The translations under genes were made by a program, and so were the position numbers. Positions 22,476 to 33,635 of a stretch of 51,710 bases of DNA are shown piece after piece (positions within the stretch are counted from its first letter, which is position 1; the number at the start of each line of letters is the position of its first letter). The notes beneath the pieces are model-generated. The model did no database searches. It had not been told where the DNA came from and saw only the letters and a program-made list of their open reading frames with translations. The DNA is taken from contig AJWJ01000114.1 in the NCBI GenBank assembly GCA_000277445.1, positions 1 to 51,710 on the forward strand, written 5' to 3'. The stretch comes from Polysphondylium violaceum. Taxonomy: Eukaryota; Evosea; Eumycetozoa; Dictyosteliales; Dictyosteliaceae.

Positions 22476-25400
22476 ATGGAGACGTTACCTATTGAAACGT
22501 TGATTCTCGTTTTAAAGAACCTAAACATCAAAGACCTCGTGTCGTTTAGTCGAGTATCATCATTTTATCACACGATCGCGTCTGATGACAGATTGTGGAA
22601 AGATTTATTTTTCAATCAATTTATTAAATCCAAACAACAGAGTACTGCTGCTGCTGCTGCTGCAACACCCACAGCCACCGCTACTACCACTATATCTGTG
22701 TCTGTGGCACCAATAGCTTCAACAAACGATAGACCAATTTCACCATCAACCATACAACAAATTAGTGATACATTGATCAAAGATGGTATTAAAAGCAATG
22801 GAATCACTCCTATTAAAGGATGGAAACATGCATATAGAAAGAGAATCATAATGGAGTTGAGTAAAAGTAAATATGTTTGTTAACACTATAGCATACAGAG
22901 ATAGATATTAATCCAATACACACTATCAATAGAATTAGTAGAATATATACAAAAAGGAGATGTTAAAATGGTAGATTATTTATTATCAATCTCATTGCTG
23001 ACCTATAATAAAACATATAGTCTGGCATCTGAATCTTCAATTAAACAGGTAAGTCGATGTATGGTGTGTGAAAGAGTATAGCATGGTATTAATAGATATT
23101 ATACGATATAGAAACAACCAATTATATTGGAAAAGTTATTAAAGTTTTGTTCAGTTGATAATTATTTGGATAATTTGTTTAACCAGAGCTATAGTAGATT
23201 GATTACGTTGGCAGTGTCGAGTAATTCAAATCAATGTGCAAGAGTGTTGTTGGATCATGGAGCAGATATTACCTATTCAAATACAGGTGTGTTGTTGATG
23301 GGATCAAAGAGACGTGCATTTAGTTTGAATGGGTTCTTTGGCAGTCAGCATATATTGTTTCAGATGTTGTGCAAGGATAACATAGAGATGTCGTATTTGT
23401 TTCTCGACTCTATGTTGGCGCAGATCACCTTTTTTCTTTGTGTACAGAGCGGGAATGAACTGATGTTGCAGGACTTCCTAAAGAATGAAAAGAGAGGTCA
23501 GACACTTGTCAACAAACGCACCGGCATATGGGACTTTGGCAATGAGATACTCAAGTTGTCTGACCACTTTTCGGCGTTGAGCACCCACGGCGGTTCGTAC
23601 GGGTCGCCCCGATACACGATCCGCAACCAGCATCTGTCTGGCAGCGGCGGCAGCGGCGGCGGAGGTGTGGACCAGATCAAGATCAAGGAAAAGTATGCCA
23701 ACATGACACGTGTGCGATTCACCCAGTACAAGATGATTGAAAAGACGTTGCTGCAATTCACCAGCTCGTGGGCTCCCGACTGGTGCTCATACACGCCGCT
23801 CCACTGGGCCGCACAGGGCGGTCATTTGGGCAACATCAAGACGCTGCTCAAGCTGGGCGCCAACATCAACACGCTCACCAGCTCGGGAAAGACGCTGTAC
23901 GACCTCGCCAAAGAGCATGGCCAGACCCATTGTCTGCCCTTTCTCGAGAAACAGATGTCGCGCACCATCAAGATCTCAGACTTTGATCCCCTGTTGGCCC
24001 TGATTGCCCAGGGAAACTTTTTCCAGGTCACGCGATTCATCAATTCGTTTTTGTTTGAAAAGTCGGTCAAGGGCCTCGATAGGGCCATCGTTATGAGGCT
24101 CATTGTGCACGCCATCAAACACAACCAACCCCGCACCCTCTCTTCTATATTCCACGCCCTCTCTGTCGGCCATATATCTGATATTGATGGCAACACTCCC
24201 ATCCATTACGCCGCCTCGGCTGGCCACATGGAGTGTCTGCAAATCACGGTCGAGCGGGGCTTTGTCAACAAGATAAACAAGATACGTCAATCACCGTTGA
24301 TGCTGGCCATCATGAATGGCCATTCTGCCACTGTGCAGGCACTCCTCCAACAGGGCGCCTCGGTCGAGACCAAAGACTGGCTGGGCAATACCGCACTCCA
24401 CTATGCCCCCCCATACCCCGACATTGTGCAACTGCTTCTCGATCACCATGCCGACGTGTCTGCCCTGAACCTCCAATTAAGAAACCCAATCCACATGGCA
24501 TCGGAAGTCCTGTGTTATGAATCCATCGATGCCAAACTCGAATCTCTGGAGAAGATGTTGGCCCAAATCACTCACTCTACCATGCACCAACCAACCACCC
24601 AACAACAGGAAAGGATGTCACAGATCATCAATCAACCAGATATATTTGGAAATACTCCTTTACATCTATCACAAATACATAGTCGTAGCAGTGGCAGTAA
24701 CAACAGTAATATAATAACCAATACATTGCTATCATTCAATGCATCCAAAGACATGGTCAACCTCTCACAGTTGAGTTACAAAGATATGATTGTACTCAAC
24801 AATGAGAAACAACTTGTACAATTATTAAAGGGTGATGGTTCCAATACAACACCGTTGAAAGCACCATTTGCAATGGAGGCATTGATTAGATTAAACTTTG
24901 ATGTCGACTATGACACATTTGTCAATTTAAAGAGACAGAATCATTTGATGTTAGAGTCGTATTTCAAGAGATCCAAGTCCTTGACAGAGATGGACAAATT
25001 GATGCACTTTTACTCAAATGATGAGGCCTCGATTCAGGCCATCCTCGACACGATTAAGCTGTATCAGCTCAAAAGCTTCTTTTTCGATTCACTGGAAAAG
25101 ATCATACAGGGATACATACAGGTGTGTCGTATTGACTTGGCGCTCTACATCCTCGAGAATCTGGGCGCCGCCACCAACTCTCCGCTCTACAGCCAACGCT
25201 TTCTAGCGGGTGTGTTTGACATGTTGGTCCACACACCGCACATCGATCTACAAACGTGCGCCCGATTTGTTCAGCTGTACGTTGCCGTCGAAAAGAACCC
25301 GACCATTGCCGAGTTGAACAAGTGTCTGGTGCTGGACAACTACAACATGTTTACTGCCATCGTCGATGCATTGTTGGCGTCTACAGAGCAGCTGCAACAG

Positions 25401-26342
25401 CTGTTTGTCAAAGACAAGGAGGAGTACTTTACGCTGGCCGTGTCGTACGGCTCGCTCGACTGCCTCGAGTACCTGTTGTCGCTGGACCACGTCTACAACA
25501 TCGACCAGGCCAACGAAGACGACTACTCGCACAACCTTGTCCTCTTGCCCAAGGCCATCAACGGCCTGTGTTTTGTCAAGAAGCGTGACCAGGTGCTCGA
25601 CATCCTGTCGCGCTACGACGTGTGTCAGATCGCCAGTCTCCTCAAATCGCTCTACACGCCCTCAGTCGACGTGTACGAGCCCCAGCAGCAGATCCACAGC
25701 GGGGCCTCGCCCGTGTTGGTGCAATCTAGTTTAGAAGACGCAGATATAGGCGACACTCAACAAGACCACTCCAACAACGACACCAAAATCCAATGTCCAG
25801 ACTGCAGACTCTTTCTCTTGGCTACCGATGCCGACGACCACAAGTCCGTCTGCACAGAGGGCCTCTATCCATGTCCCAACAGCATCCACTGTTGCAGCGA
25901 AAAGCCCATGAAAAAACACAGACTCCTCAACCACCTCCAAAACCACTGTCTCTATCTCCACTGCCACCAATGTGACAGCATGTTTAGTAAATCCGATTTC
26001 ACCCAACATTTATTTACCCACGAGTACTACACATGGGAGACATGCACCCTCTGCACTCAAATGTTGTCTGCCTTTAACACCTCTTATAAAGATGAAATTA
26101 TTCATATAAAATCCTCATCCTCGTCCTCATCCAACAACAACAGTAATAGCAAGAGCAATCCAAACTATTCATCAGAATACAAACACTTATTGACTTGCAA
26201 GAACCATTTTGTCAAATGTCCCTCGTGTCGAATCAGCTTTCATATCACAGAGTTGAAGCAACATAATTGTCTGTGCGTCAACAAACTACCTGTTTATCGA
26301 AATCTAAATTTTCAAAACAATGATCTAGTGAATCTATTTTAA
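22476..26342 (+). CDS. F-box, ankyrin-repeat and TRAF-type zinc-finger protein
   Basis: Three exons: 22476..22866, 22933..23048 and 23112..26342, giving 1245 residues. Residues 3-48 are an F-box (LPIETLILVLKNLNIKDLVSFSRVS...LWKDLFF), which would bind SKP1. Ankyrin repeats are clear at about 396-430 (YTPLHWAAQGGHLGNIKTLL) and 524-625 (GNTPIHYAASAGHMECLQI, SPLMLAIMNGHSATVQALL, GNTALHY); other units are weaker. From about 1062 a run of Cys/His pairs begins (CPDCRLF...CPNSIHCCSEKPMKKHRLLNHLQNHC), matching TRAF-type zinc fingers. The likely role is the substrate-recognition subunit of an SCF ubiquitin ligase. The central part (23500-25750) is much more GC-rich than any neighbour, with GGC/CTC/GTG codons. 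An Ala/Thr-rich repeat lies after the F-box. The partner substrate is unknown. Confidence 0.9.
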
Positions 26343-27033
26343 AGCAATAAATATAATATATATGTATATTTATTTAAGTATTTATCATAATAGTGTATGT
26401 CTGTCCTGACGCGTGTTGTTTTTTTCTGTGAAAATATCGCTTCTTTGCATCCCTCTGAAAAAATCAAGAATTTGAAAAACAAATTTATTTTTTACTAAAA
26501 AACACCCTTTATCTGCTTAGTTCCCCTTTTTAATTTTTTTAATTTTTTTTTACTTTTTTTTTACATATTTAATTTTAAAAAAAATTTCTCAATGATATAA
26601 AATTTCAATAAACACACACTCACGCCCACACTACATACATTTTTACATATACATACCACACACATATACAGAATATATTATAATTTTTAAAATAATTAAT
26701 TTTCATTCCTTTCGTCTATTTTTTTTGTTCTGTTTATTGTTTATTTATCACACACACGCACACACACTTTTTGTATATATCGTCTTGTCAAATTATTTAT
26801 ACACCCCTTGTACCTTTATCACCTCTTTTACCAACTCACCCAATTAGATTCTAATTATTTGTTTGTTGTTTGTTTAGTGTTTTTGTGTTTTTTTTTTAAT
26901 TAATTTATTTTTTGTATTATTAATTTATATATATATATAATTTCATTAGGATTATAGAATAATAGAAAATCGCAGTAGTAATAGCAGTAGTAATAATAAC
27001 AATAACAATAGTAATAGTAATAATAAAGAAATA
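26343..27033. other. Intergenic region upstream of ATG9
   Basis: 691 bp of very AT-rich sequence with T-runs (26520-26580), CACACA tracts (26610-26770) and a TAGTAA/CAATAA repeat leader just before the ATG9 start. This is consistent with a promoter and a 5' leader. No open frame or RNA gene is visible. Confidence 0.55.
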
Positions 27034-29323
27034 ATGTTTAGACAATCAAATGATGGCGATTATGAGTATCGCCAAAATATACAAAGAGGAGGAGGAGATT
27101 ATTATCCGTTAAATGATAATTATTTTATGAATAGTACAAATATAAATAATGATAGCGGAATAGAAATGATGAAAGATGATGATAGTACATCATTATTACA
27201 CGAATCCCCTACCTCTGTACCCGCAATTCATAATTTAGATAGCTTTTTAACAGACGTTTATAATTATTTCCGTGGAAAAGGTTTTCTTTGTATATTTTTA
27301 AATAGTTTATTCGAAATTTTGTATGTATTTTTATTATTATTATTATCTCAAGTTATATATTAATTCAATTTATTTCAGTTCATCAATATTTGTAGTTGCA
27401 TTCTTTTCATTTTTAGTATCATTTATAGATTATGATAAAGTATTTGCAGCAAATTCAACAGGTTCATTAAGAGAGGTAGTAGATTTTCACAGAGAAGTAC
27501 CATTGTGGTTAATAGTTTTTTTAGGTATATTTTCATTATATTGGGTATCAAAAGTGTTTTCCTTGTTGGTATCATTTAAAACCAATTGGGAGATTAGTAA
27601 TTTTTATCACAACACCCTTAGAATTTCTGAACAAGATCTTCAAACTATTGAATGGAGAGAGGTTGTTTCAAAAATAGTACTCGTACCTCGTTTATGTATA
27701 GTCAAAGGAAACATGAATGCATTGGATATAGCAAATAGAATACTTCGTAAAGAAAACTATATCATTGGTCTCATTAATTTAAAAATATTTAATCTCTCTC
27801 TTCCTTTTCCATTCTTTTCAAAATTTAAATTTATTACAAAAACTCTTGAATGGAGTATAAGCTATGCCCTATTTAATTATGTTTTTGATCAAAATGGTAT
27901 TATTAAAAAAGAATTTTTAGATTTAAATCAAAGAAATAGATTATCTAGAGGGTAAATATATATATTTAAATATTTATATAATATTTATAGAAAATATACT
28001 AATTAATTTAATTCATTAAAATAATAGATTATCAAGAAGATTTATAACAGTTGGATTATTAGGATTATTCTCATCACCATTTATATTTTTCTTTTTATTG
28101 ATAAACTTTTTCTTTGAATATGCTGAAGAGATCAAGAATAGACCAAGTTCATTGTTTAGCAGAGAATGGTCACCATTGGCAAGATGGAAGTTTAGAGAAT
28201 TTAATGAACTCCCACACTATTTCCAAAATCGTTTAAATCTCAGTTACTCTCACGCCAATCAATATGTGTCTAGTTTTCCATCAGAGGTGTTGAGCATTAT
28301 GGCAAAGTTTATTAGCTTTTTAGTTGGTTCATTCTTGGCAGTACTCATTGTGTTTGGTATTTTCAATGACGAGTTTTTAATGAATTTCCAAATCTTTGAT
28401 CGTTCTCCCATTTGGTATATTGGTATCTTTGGTACCGTTGTCGCTGTCACCAGAGGTTTGATCACTGATGAGAATCAAGTCTTTCAACCAGCCAAACACA
28501 TGGCAAGAACCGTGCAAAACACTCATTATCTCCCCAAAGGTTGGATCGGAAAGACTCACACCTACCAGGTACGTGACGAGTTTCTTGAACTCTTTGAATA
28601 CAGAATCGTAGATTTCCTTCGTGAAATTTCCTCTGTCTTGTTTACACCCTTTATCTTGATGTTTAGCTTGCCCAAATCCTCTTTTGCCATATTGGAGTTC
28701 TTGGGCAACTCTACAGTCAACATGGAAGGTGTTGGACCCATTTGTGAATTTGGTGCCTTTACAAACGTTAAAAAGGTGGGTGACAACAGCTATGGTTCTT
28801 TGTCTGCAGACAACAAGATTAGTCAAACTAAACAAGCCAAGTTGGAGAAATCAATGATCAACTTTAAGGTATTTAATCCTGAATGGAACACTCAAGACAA
28901 TGAATTGTTTAAAAATATTGAAACTTTTGCAAAACAACAACAAGATAAGAAACAACAACAACAAAACCCAACTAGTTTTAGTAATCCAGATATTTTAAGC
29001 AATAGTAATAGTAATAATCATGGTTCTCCAATTTTTAAACAAAATTCAGTAGATGAATTTCATTATATTCAAGATAGTCATTACATTCCTCCTGAAATTG
29101 TTAGAGCTGTTTTAGGTAATGAGAACTGTCATTCTGGTGGTACAATTAATCAAAATGTTGTAAATGCTGTAAATGATGTATGTATATCTGTATAATATAT
29201 GTTTTTGAAAACTTTTACTAATCATAAATATCATTTTTATCATCGATCTACTAGCTTCATCAATCTTTTTATGAATCTCAAATATTTGGAAAGAATCACA
29301 ATAATGGTCATAACTCTGTCTAA
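27034..29323 (+). CDS. atg9: Autophagy-related protein 9
   Basis: Four exons: 27034..27320, 27379..27951, 28028..29177 and 29255..29323, giving 692 residues. Hallmarks of the ATG9 core are IDYDKVF after the first membrane pair, WREVVSKIVLVPRLCIVKGNM, RILRKENYIIGLIN, FSREWSPLARWKFREFNELPHYFQNRL and the conserved block GKTHTYQVRDEFLELFEYRIVDFLREISSVLFTPFIL. ATG9 is a trimeric lipid scramblase in the autophagosome and Golgi-derived vesicle membrane and supplies lipid with ATG2. The last small exon (LHQSFYESQ...) is supported by GTATGT and TACTAG borders and keeps the frame. Without it the protein would end in DVCISV, which looks like intron translation. The N-terminal tail and the C-terminal Gln/Asn-rich tail are disordered and poorly conserved, as in other species. 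Confidence 0.95.
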
Positions 29324-29966
29324 TTTATTTTTCATAAATATAAAATAAAATATATATATTTCTTCAATTCTTTTAGAGCAGGCTAAGAATAGTAAAAACA
29401 TGAGAGACCCTATTGTTGGCAACAGGAAGAGAGAAGGTTGTTCTTTTGTACACCAACATCATATGGCATTAATCAAGCTACTTATTGTCATGTAATAATT
29501 GCATTCTTTAATGATTAATAATCTCTGCTTTTTGTACAGAATGCAATAATTATATGACGATAAGTAGCTTGATTAATACCATAGTTGAATAGTTTTTATA
29601 AAAATTTGATTCCAATTCTTGAGAGACAGTCGATTGCATAAGTTTGAAATTCTTGATAAAAAGTTGATTCTTATATAAAGAAATCAATTGATCTTTGTCT
29701 TTTGATGTAGAGAGTTCGCAAATTTTACCAATAAGATAGTTCAAATGCTTTAGAATCACATTCACATGTTATCATGTTATCCAATAACTTTTAGGTAAAC
29801 CTCATCTTTACACGATTCTCTGTTTCGAATTCATCCCCTTAGGTTCCTCTCTTTAACGTATTTTTAGAAATATATAAAATTGAGAATCTTTCAATTTAGT
29901 CTTCATTAAATTTGTTTCTCTTATATCTCTTTCATTTCCATTATAATAAAAAACATAATTAAATGT
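29324..29966. other. Intergenic region holding a long hairpin and a small orphan open frame
   Basis: 643 bp between the ATG9 stop and the third FNIP gene stop. It contains the inverted repeat 29461..29584 described separately. A minus-strand open stretch (29765 down to 29550) lacks an ATG, has a stop immediately upstream and runs into the right hairpin arm; its about 70 residues (KHLNYLIGKICELSTSKDKD...) look like real coding sequence but match nothing recognised. It is best read as a gene fragment. Confidence 0.5.
29461..29584. repeat. Long imperfect inverted repeat (hairpin)
   Basis: Left arm 29461..29507 and right arm 29538..29584 are reverse complements over 46 bp with four mismatches, separated by a 30-nt loop. 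The longest uninterrupted match is 18 bp (ATAAGTAGCTTGATTAAT). Transcribed RNA from either strand would fold into a long stem. This could be a small-RNA precursor or the remains of a palindromic mobile element. No target duplication was recognised. Confidence 0.9.
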
Positions 29967-31601
29967 TTATTCAGTCTTTTTCTTTAAACATAAGACACCA
30001 AATTGTTTTACTACAACGTCTCTATTGACACGTAGCTTTTTTAATGATACAATCAGTACATCAACACTGGGAGGAACATTGACCACTTCGTTGTGATTAA
30101 AAGGAAGATTGAGTTTTAATTTTTTCAATGAAGGTGGTAAGGCATCGTCATTGATGGGTTGGTTGTAGGTGGTAGACAAATAATAACATCCATTGGGTAT
30201 GAGGTCTTTTTCTATCTTGATGTTGGACAAAACTAAAGACTTTAGGGCGGTTGGGAGACGGAGCAATGGCTTGATGGATTCAAGAGTTGGCAAGCTGACG
30301 TGGAGATGTGTGATGGAGGATGGCAATTGCACGGGTGATGAAAGGCCTTTCATAAGATTCAAAGAAGCAAAAGTTAGACCAAGAGTTTTTACACGATTGG
30401 GAATGACATTGTCAGGAGTTGGAAACATGGTGAAATTGATATTGAAATCAGTGATGGAGGATGGCAGTGCACCTGGTGAGACTAGCGAGATATCCTTCAG
30501 GGTGAGCTTGGTCACTCTGTTGGGGATGATGCCTGGTTGACCAATAGCTTGGGTAAAGGATGGCATATAGAGAGTGGTCAAGGTATTGGGCAAGACACCC
30601 ACCGCAAGGGGTCTATTAAATGAGTCCAACTCGAGGGATTTGAGATGCTTTGAAAACAAACCGCTGGTCAAGGATTGAGAGTAAAAGTAGGAGGAGAAGC
30701 ATTCAAGCTGTGGTGGAAGAACACCTGGGACGATAGGGGTCTCTGCACTGCCATCAAGAGTCTCTAAGGACTTAATTTGTTTGTAATCAAGCTTTTGGTT
30801 ATTGAAACCATACTCAAGTTGGATCACAGAGACCCAGCGATAGAGTTCAAGGTGCTCGAGTTCGGCAGGATCAGAGATAATCAAAATGGCATTGGGAAAA
30901 TCCTTTCCAGTATAGGGTACTTTAAAAGTGGGTAAGTCATCAACGGTGAGGGTCATTCTCAAATCTGTTAGAGAATCTGGCAATTGACGAACAGGATGAC
31001 CTTCATTGGTGTCCCATTCTAGAGCAAGTGTACTTAATGATGATGGAAAGACTTTGGGTAACTTGAGAGTACTTTGTTTTACAGATAAACTAGTGAGCCC
31101 ACTGGGAAGGTTATTTAAATTGATAGGGTAGAGATCAGCATCTAATCTTTTCAATCCGCTAGGAAGATTGATGATATTTTTGGCATAATGACCACCCCTT
31201 AATGTCAGATCAGTTACTTGTTGGGGAATATCAAATCGGGTCTTTTCATAATTGTCAAGCTCCAATGTTAATTTGGTAATGTGTAAAAGAGCATCACTAT
31301 GAAATAGATTTATATCTATCTCCTTGGTTGTCAAGTACAGGCAATCGATCAAGTATGTGTGCTCGCCTTTAACAAATTTAGCAAATTGATCAGGGTTTGA
31401 GCACTTAAAATCGATTGATACATTACAGTCTCGATCACCATTGCTCTTGTTGTTTATTGCTGTATAGAGTGTCAATAGATGTTTATAATTCTCTTCAAGA
31501 TATGAGTAGTCGATACTAATCTTTTGATTTTCAAATTTCTTTAGCCTGACTCTATCATTCAAGTATTTATTTCTCCACAATGCATTAAATAAATTATCCA
31601 T
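29967..31601 (-). CDS. FNIP-repeat protein
   Basis: One exon; the likely start is the ATG at 31601, giving 544 residues, because it opens with the family motif MDNLFNALWRNKYLNDRVRL. The frame continues 21 codons further upstream but that part is Ile/Asn/Tyr-rich leader. Repeats such as LPSGLTSLSVKQ, FPSSLSTLALEW, VLPNTLTTLYMPSFTQA and IIPNRVTKLTLKDI fill the rest. The repeats diverge more from the FNQ consensus than those of the gene at 1175..3079, so this is not the product of the same recent duplication. The function is unknown; the N-terminal motif is F-box-like in this family, so an adaptor role is possible. Confidence 0.88.
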   Translation of the reverse strand: MDNLFNALWRNKYLNDRVRLKKFENQKISIDYSYLEENYKHLLTLYTAINNKSNGDRDCNVSIDFKCSNPDQFAKFVKGEHTYLIDCLYLTTKEIDINLFHSDALLHITKLTLELDNYEKTRFDIPQQVTDLTLRGGHYAKNIINLPSGLKRLDADLYPINLNNLPSGLTSLSVKQSTLKLPKVFPSSLSTLALEWDTNEGHPVRQLPDSLTDLRMTLTVDDLPTFKVPYTGKDFPNAILIISDPAELEHLELYRWVSVIQLEYGFNNQKLDYKQIKSLETLDGSAETPIVPGVLPPQLECFSSYFYSQSLTSGLFSKHLKSLELDSFNRPLAVGVLPNTLTTLYMPSFTQAIGQPGIIPNRVTKLTLKDISLVSPGALPSSITDFNINFTMFPTPDNVIPNRVKTLGLTFASLNLMKGLSSPVQLPSSITHLHVSLPTLESIKPLLRLPTALKSLVLSNIKIEKDLIPNGCYYLSTTYNQPINDDALPPSLKKLKLNLPFNHNEVVNVPPSVDVLIVSLKKLRVNRDVVVKQFGVLCLKKKTE

Positions 31602-32104
31602 CCTATTTATATATTTTTTGTAAAATATATTTATATTAATATCTATGGTGATGAAATTTTTCAAATTATTTTAATTGTGTTTTTATAATTTCCAAGTATT
31701 GGAAAACTAGGTGAGTGTGGAGGGGTTTTTCTATAAAATTCCCAAGAAACATCGTGTTAAACAAAAAAGGTGTGAGAAATAAGTTTATTTACTTTTCTGT
31801 ACATAAAAGGTGTAGTTTTTGAAATGATCATCTTTTAGGAAATCAGTTTGTCAAAATCAAGATAGATTACAACCAAACCACAAAATTCAATCCACTTTAT
31901 GTTGGTCTGATAAGGATCATTGAAGCTGAAACAAATGTAGAACGATTATCTTGCAGAATATACATTTAGATCGAAAAAGAAAGGTTAGTTTGTTATTTTT
32001 AAAAAGATTTAGAGTCATATCTGATCATGCATAAAAAGATAATGTAGGTCAATTTTTATTTCTCTTCTCTATACTTTTCACCAACTTTTGTGCCAAAGGT
32101 GAAA
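31602..32104. other. Intergenic region between FNIP and SWIM genes
   Basis: 503 bp between the start of the FNIP gene and the stop of the SWIM gene. Composition is mixed AT-rich. No open frame, RNA gene or repeat beyond short A/T tracts was seen; the part near 31602-31700 should hold the FNIP promoter. Confidence 0.5.
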
Positions 32105-32674
32105 CTAGTATGATCTTTTTCGTTTCTTTGTGACGCTTTCTTCTTCTGATTCTTCAAGAGAACATGGATCTTCATCACTAGAGTCTGTTTCTTCATCTGG
32201 ATCATGATAGTTTTCATCAGAGTCTGCACTATGTTCAGATTCTTCATCATCAACCAATTCGTCATCATCATCATCTTCATCTTCATCTTCATCTACATTA
32301 TCTTCTCTAAATTCTTCCACCATTAATTTTATTAATTGATCGCGTGATAACTTTTGTAAAGATTCTTTATATGCTCTCTCTTGAGTATATCTAGATATCT
32401 TTATATCTTTTAGTCTTTCATGCATTGCAATGGCAACTTCCCTAATATGTTTGCACGACCCACCAACAGGACATGTACAGGACGTATGTAATCTTCCGTT
32501 TTGTAAATAAATTTGTATTTTATATGTACCCAAGGTACCACGCATTTTTGCCTCTACATATGTGAATCCGAGCTTGATAAATCTTGGCTCACCATAAGTG
32601 TCGTGTCTACTATCGCTTATGGTTTCACATTCTCTGAGTGTTAGGTCTTTTAATGTATTGTATATTCTAGTCAT
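32105..32674 (-). CDS. Small SWIM zinc-finger protein
   Basis: One exon, 189 residues, starting at the ATG at 32674. Residues about 30-75 form a SWIM domain: the CxC and CxH zinc ligands are CTCPVGGSCKH, preceded by the predicted strands GTYKIQIYLQNGRLHTS. The C-terminal third is highly acidic (Asp/Glu/Ser runs from GAT/GAA/TCA codons) and ends in KKRKR, a possible nuclear localisation signal. SWIM domains bind DNA or protein and occur in MuDR transposases, SWI2/SNF2 proteins and MEKK1. Here no transposase or kinase domain accompanies it. It may be a nuclear chromatin-associated factor; a domesticated transposase end is an alternative. Confidence 0.8.
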   Translation of the reverse strand: MTRIYNTLKDLTLRECETISDSRHDTYGEPRFIKLGFTYVEAKMRGTLGTYKIQIYLQNGRLHTSCTCPVGGSCKHIREVAIAMHERLKDIKISRYTQERAYKESLQKLSRDQLIKLMVEEFREDNVDEDEDEDDDDDELVDDEESEHSADSDENYHDPDEETDSSDEDPCSLEESEEESVTKKRKRSY

Positions 32675-32840
32675 GTTTATTAATTGCCGTCAAGTGAAGA
32701 TTGTACACAATGAATTTCACCAATATTGTTTGCAAAAGAGGTGAGTTTGTAAATCATGATTCACCCCGTGTGTGAACTCACGTAAAATTTTTTAGAGATA
32801 AATGTTTTCATTCAGATATAAACAATTATTATTTCCCCGC

Positions 32841-32945
32841 TTTTTGTTTTAGTTAGGATGTAGACAATTGCCCCTCCCCATCCTTCGTTTATTATTTTTT
32901 TTTGTTTTAATTAGGATGTAGACAATTATCCTTCGTTTATTTTTT
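32841..32945. repeat. Direct duplication upstream of tRNA-Phe
   Basis: Two tandem copies of a unit containing TTAGGATGTAGACAATT and ATCCTTCGTTTATT: 32841..32897 and about 32899..32945. The second lacks about 12 bases (GCCCCTCCCC part). The end lies 48 bp before the tRNA, the distance used by dictyostelid TRE5-type retrotransposons. Confidence 0.8.
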
Positions 32946-32993
32946 GAAACTTCTGAAAAATTTATATTAGCGTTGCTTTTTGATTTTCAAGAA

Positions 32994-33067
32994 GCCTTAG
33001 TAGCTCAGTTGGTACGAGCGTGAGACTGAAGATCTTAAGGTCGCTGGTTCGATCCCGGCCTGAGGCA
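32994..33067 (+). tRNA. tRNA-Phe (GAA)
   Basis: A 74-nt cloverleaf without intron. The acceptor stem GCCTTAG pairs with CTGAGGC (one G-T pair), with discriminator A. The D-arm contains GCTC...GAGC. The anticodon stem TGAGA/TCTTA carries loop CTGAAGA with anticodon GAA at 33028..33030. The T-arm is CTGG-TTCGATC-CCGG. The internal A box (TAGCTCAGTTGG) and B box (GGTTCGATCC) for RNA polymerase III are intact. Confidence 0.96.
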
Positions 33068-33071
33068 AACC

Positions 33072-33075
33072 TTTT
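33072..33075 (+). terminator. Pol III terminator of tRNA-Phe
   Basis: A TTTT run lies 4 nt after the discriminator base, the usual RNA polymerase III stop. Confidence 0.7.
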
Positions 33076-33158
33076 ATCTTTAAAAATCTTTTATCGGGCT
33101 CCTGCAAACAAATAAAGGCTAAAGTGTAATGGATGGAAATCCTCACGTTAATCATTGC

Positions 33159-33297
33159 GCATTATTTGGCATGATTTCAAAACATAAAAACTTTAAATTT
33201 ATAAAAATAAACATTCATTCGTTTTTATTCAAAATTGTAAACCACATATTTGTTTAAATTTATTTGGGTAAACATACACATATTATCATATTAGATA
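33159..33297 (+). repeat. Dispersed repeat 'A', copy 1
   Basis: A block of about 140 bp (GGCATGATTT...AACATAAAAACT...ATTCATTCGTTT...GTAAACATACACAT...TTATCAT) recurs at 39013..39125 in the same orientation. It starts about 90 bp after the tRNA-Phe 3' end. It may be a solo LTR or UTR remnant of a tRNA-targeting retroelement; no coding part is present. Confidence 0.75.
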
Positions 33298-33381
33298 TCT
33301 TGAAGATCAGGCAAACCTCCTCCATCTATTTTACAATATATATGATCTACACCTATATATCATCCATATTTTATTAAAATA

Positions 33382-33635
33382 GGGTGAGACTTCACACACC
33401 AACTGAAGTTTATTTAAATAGAATTTTTCTTTTTAATGGTAATGCATTTTGATTTACAATTTAATAAACACTTATATACTTATTGTAATAATATTAACAG
33501 TGATATTAGAATTACTTCCAAAAACATAGGTACATCTAGATCTTAATCATAGATCACACTTAAATTCTGTGCACTATTATAAAAGATAAATTAAATAAAT
33601 AAAACTTCTGTTGGTTTGCCCACCCTTCTCACCCC
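33382..33635. mobile_element. MITE-like element, copy 1
   Basis: About 254 bp bounded by inverted repeats of about 38 bp. The left end begins GGGTGAGA and includes ACCAACTGAAGTTTATTT; the right end reverse-complements to GGGTGAGAAGGGTG...ACCAACAGAAG. The left repeat has lost a few bases in its middle. The interior is AT-rich, has no open frame and includes TTACTTCCAAAAACATA, shared with copy 2 at 38603..38918. No clear target duplication was found. Confidence 0.8.

Noticed and set aside
23478-26009. Many overlapping open frames on both strands in the F-box/ankyrin gene
   Set aside because: High GC reduces stop codons in all frames; only the frame with ankyrin and zinc-finger motifs is real.
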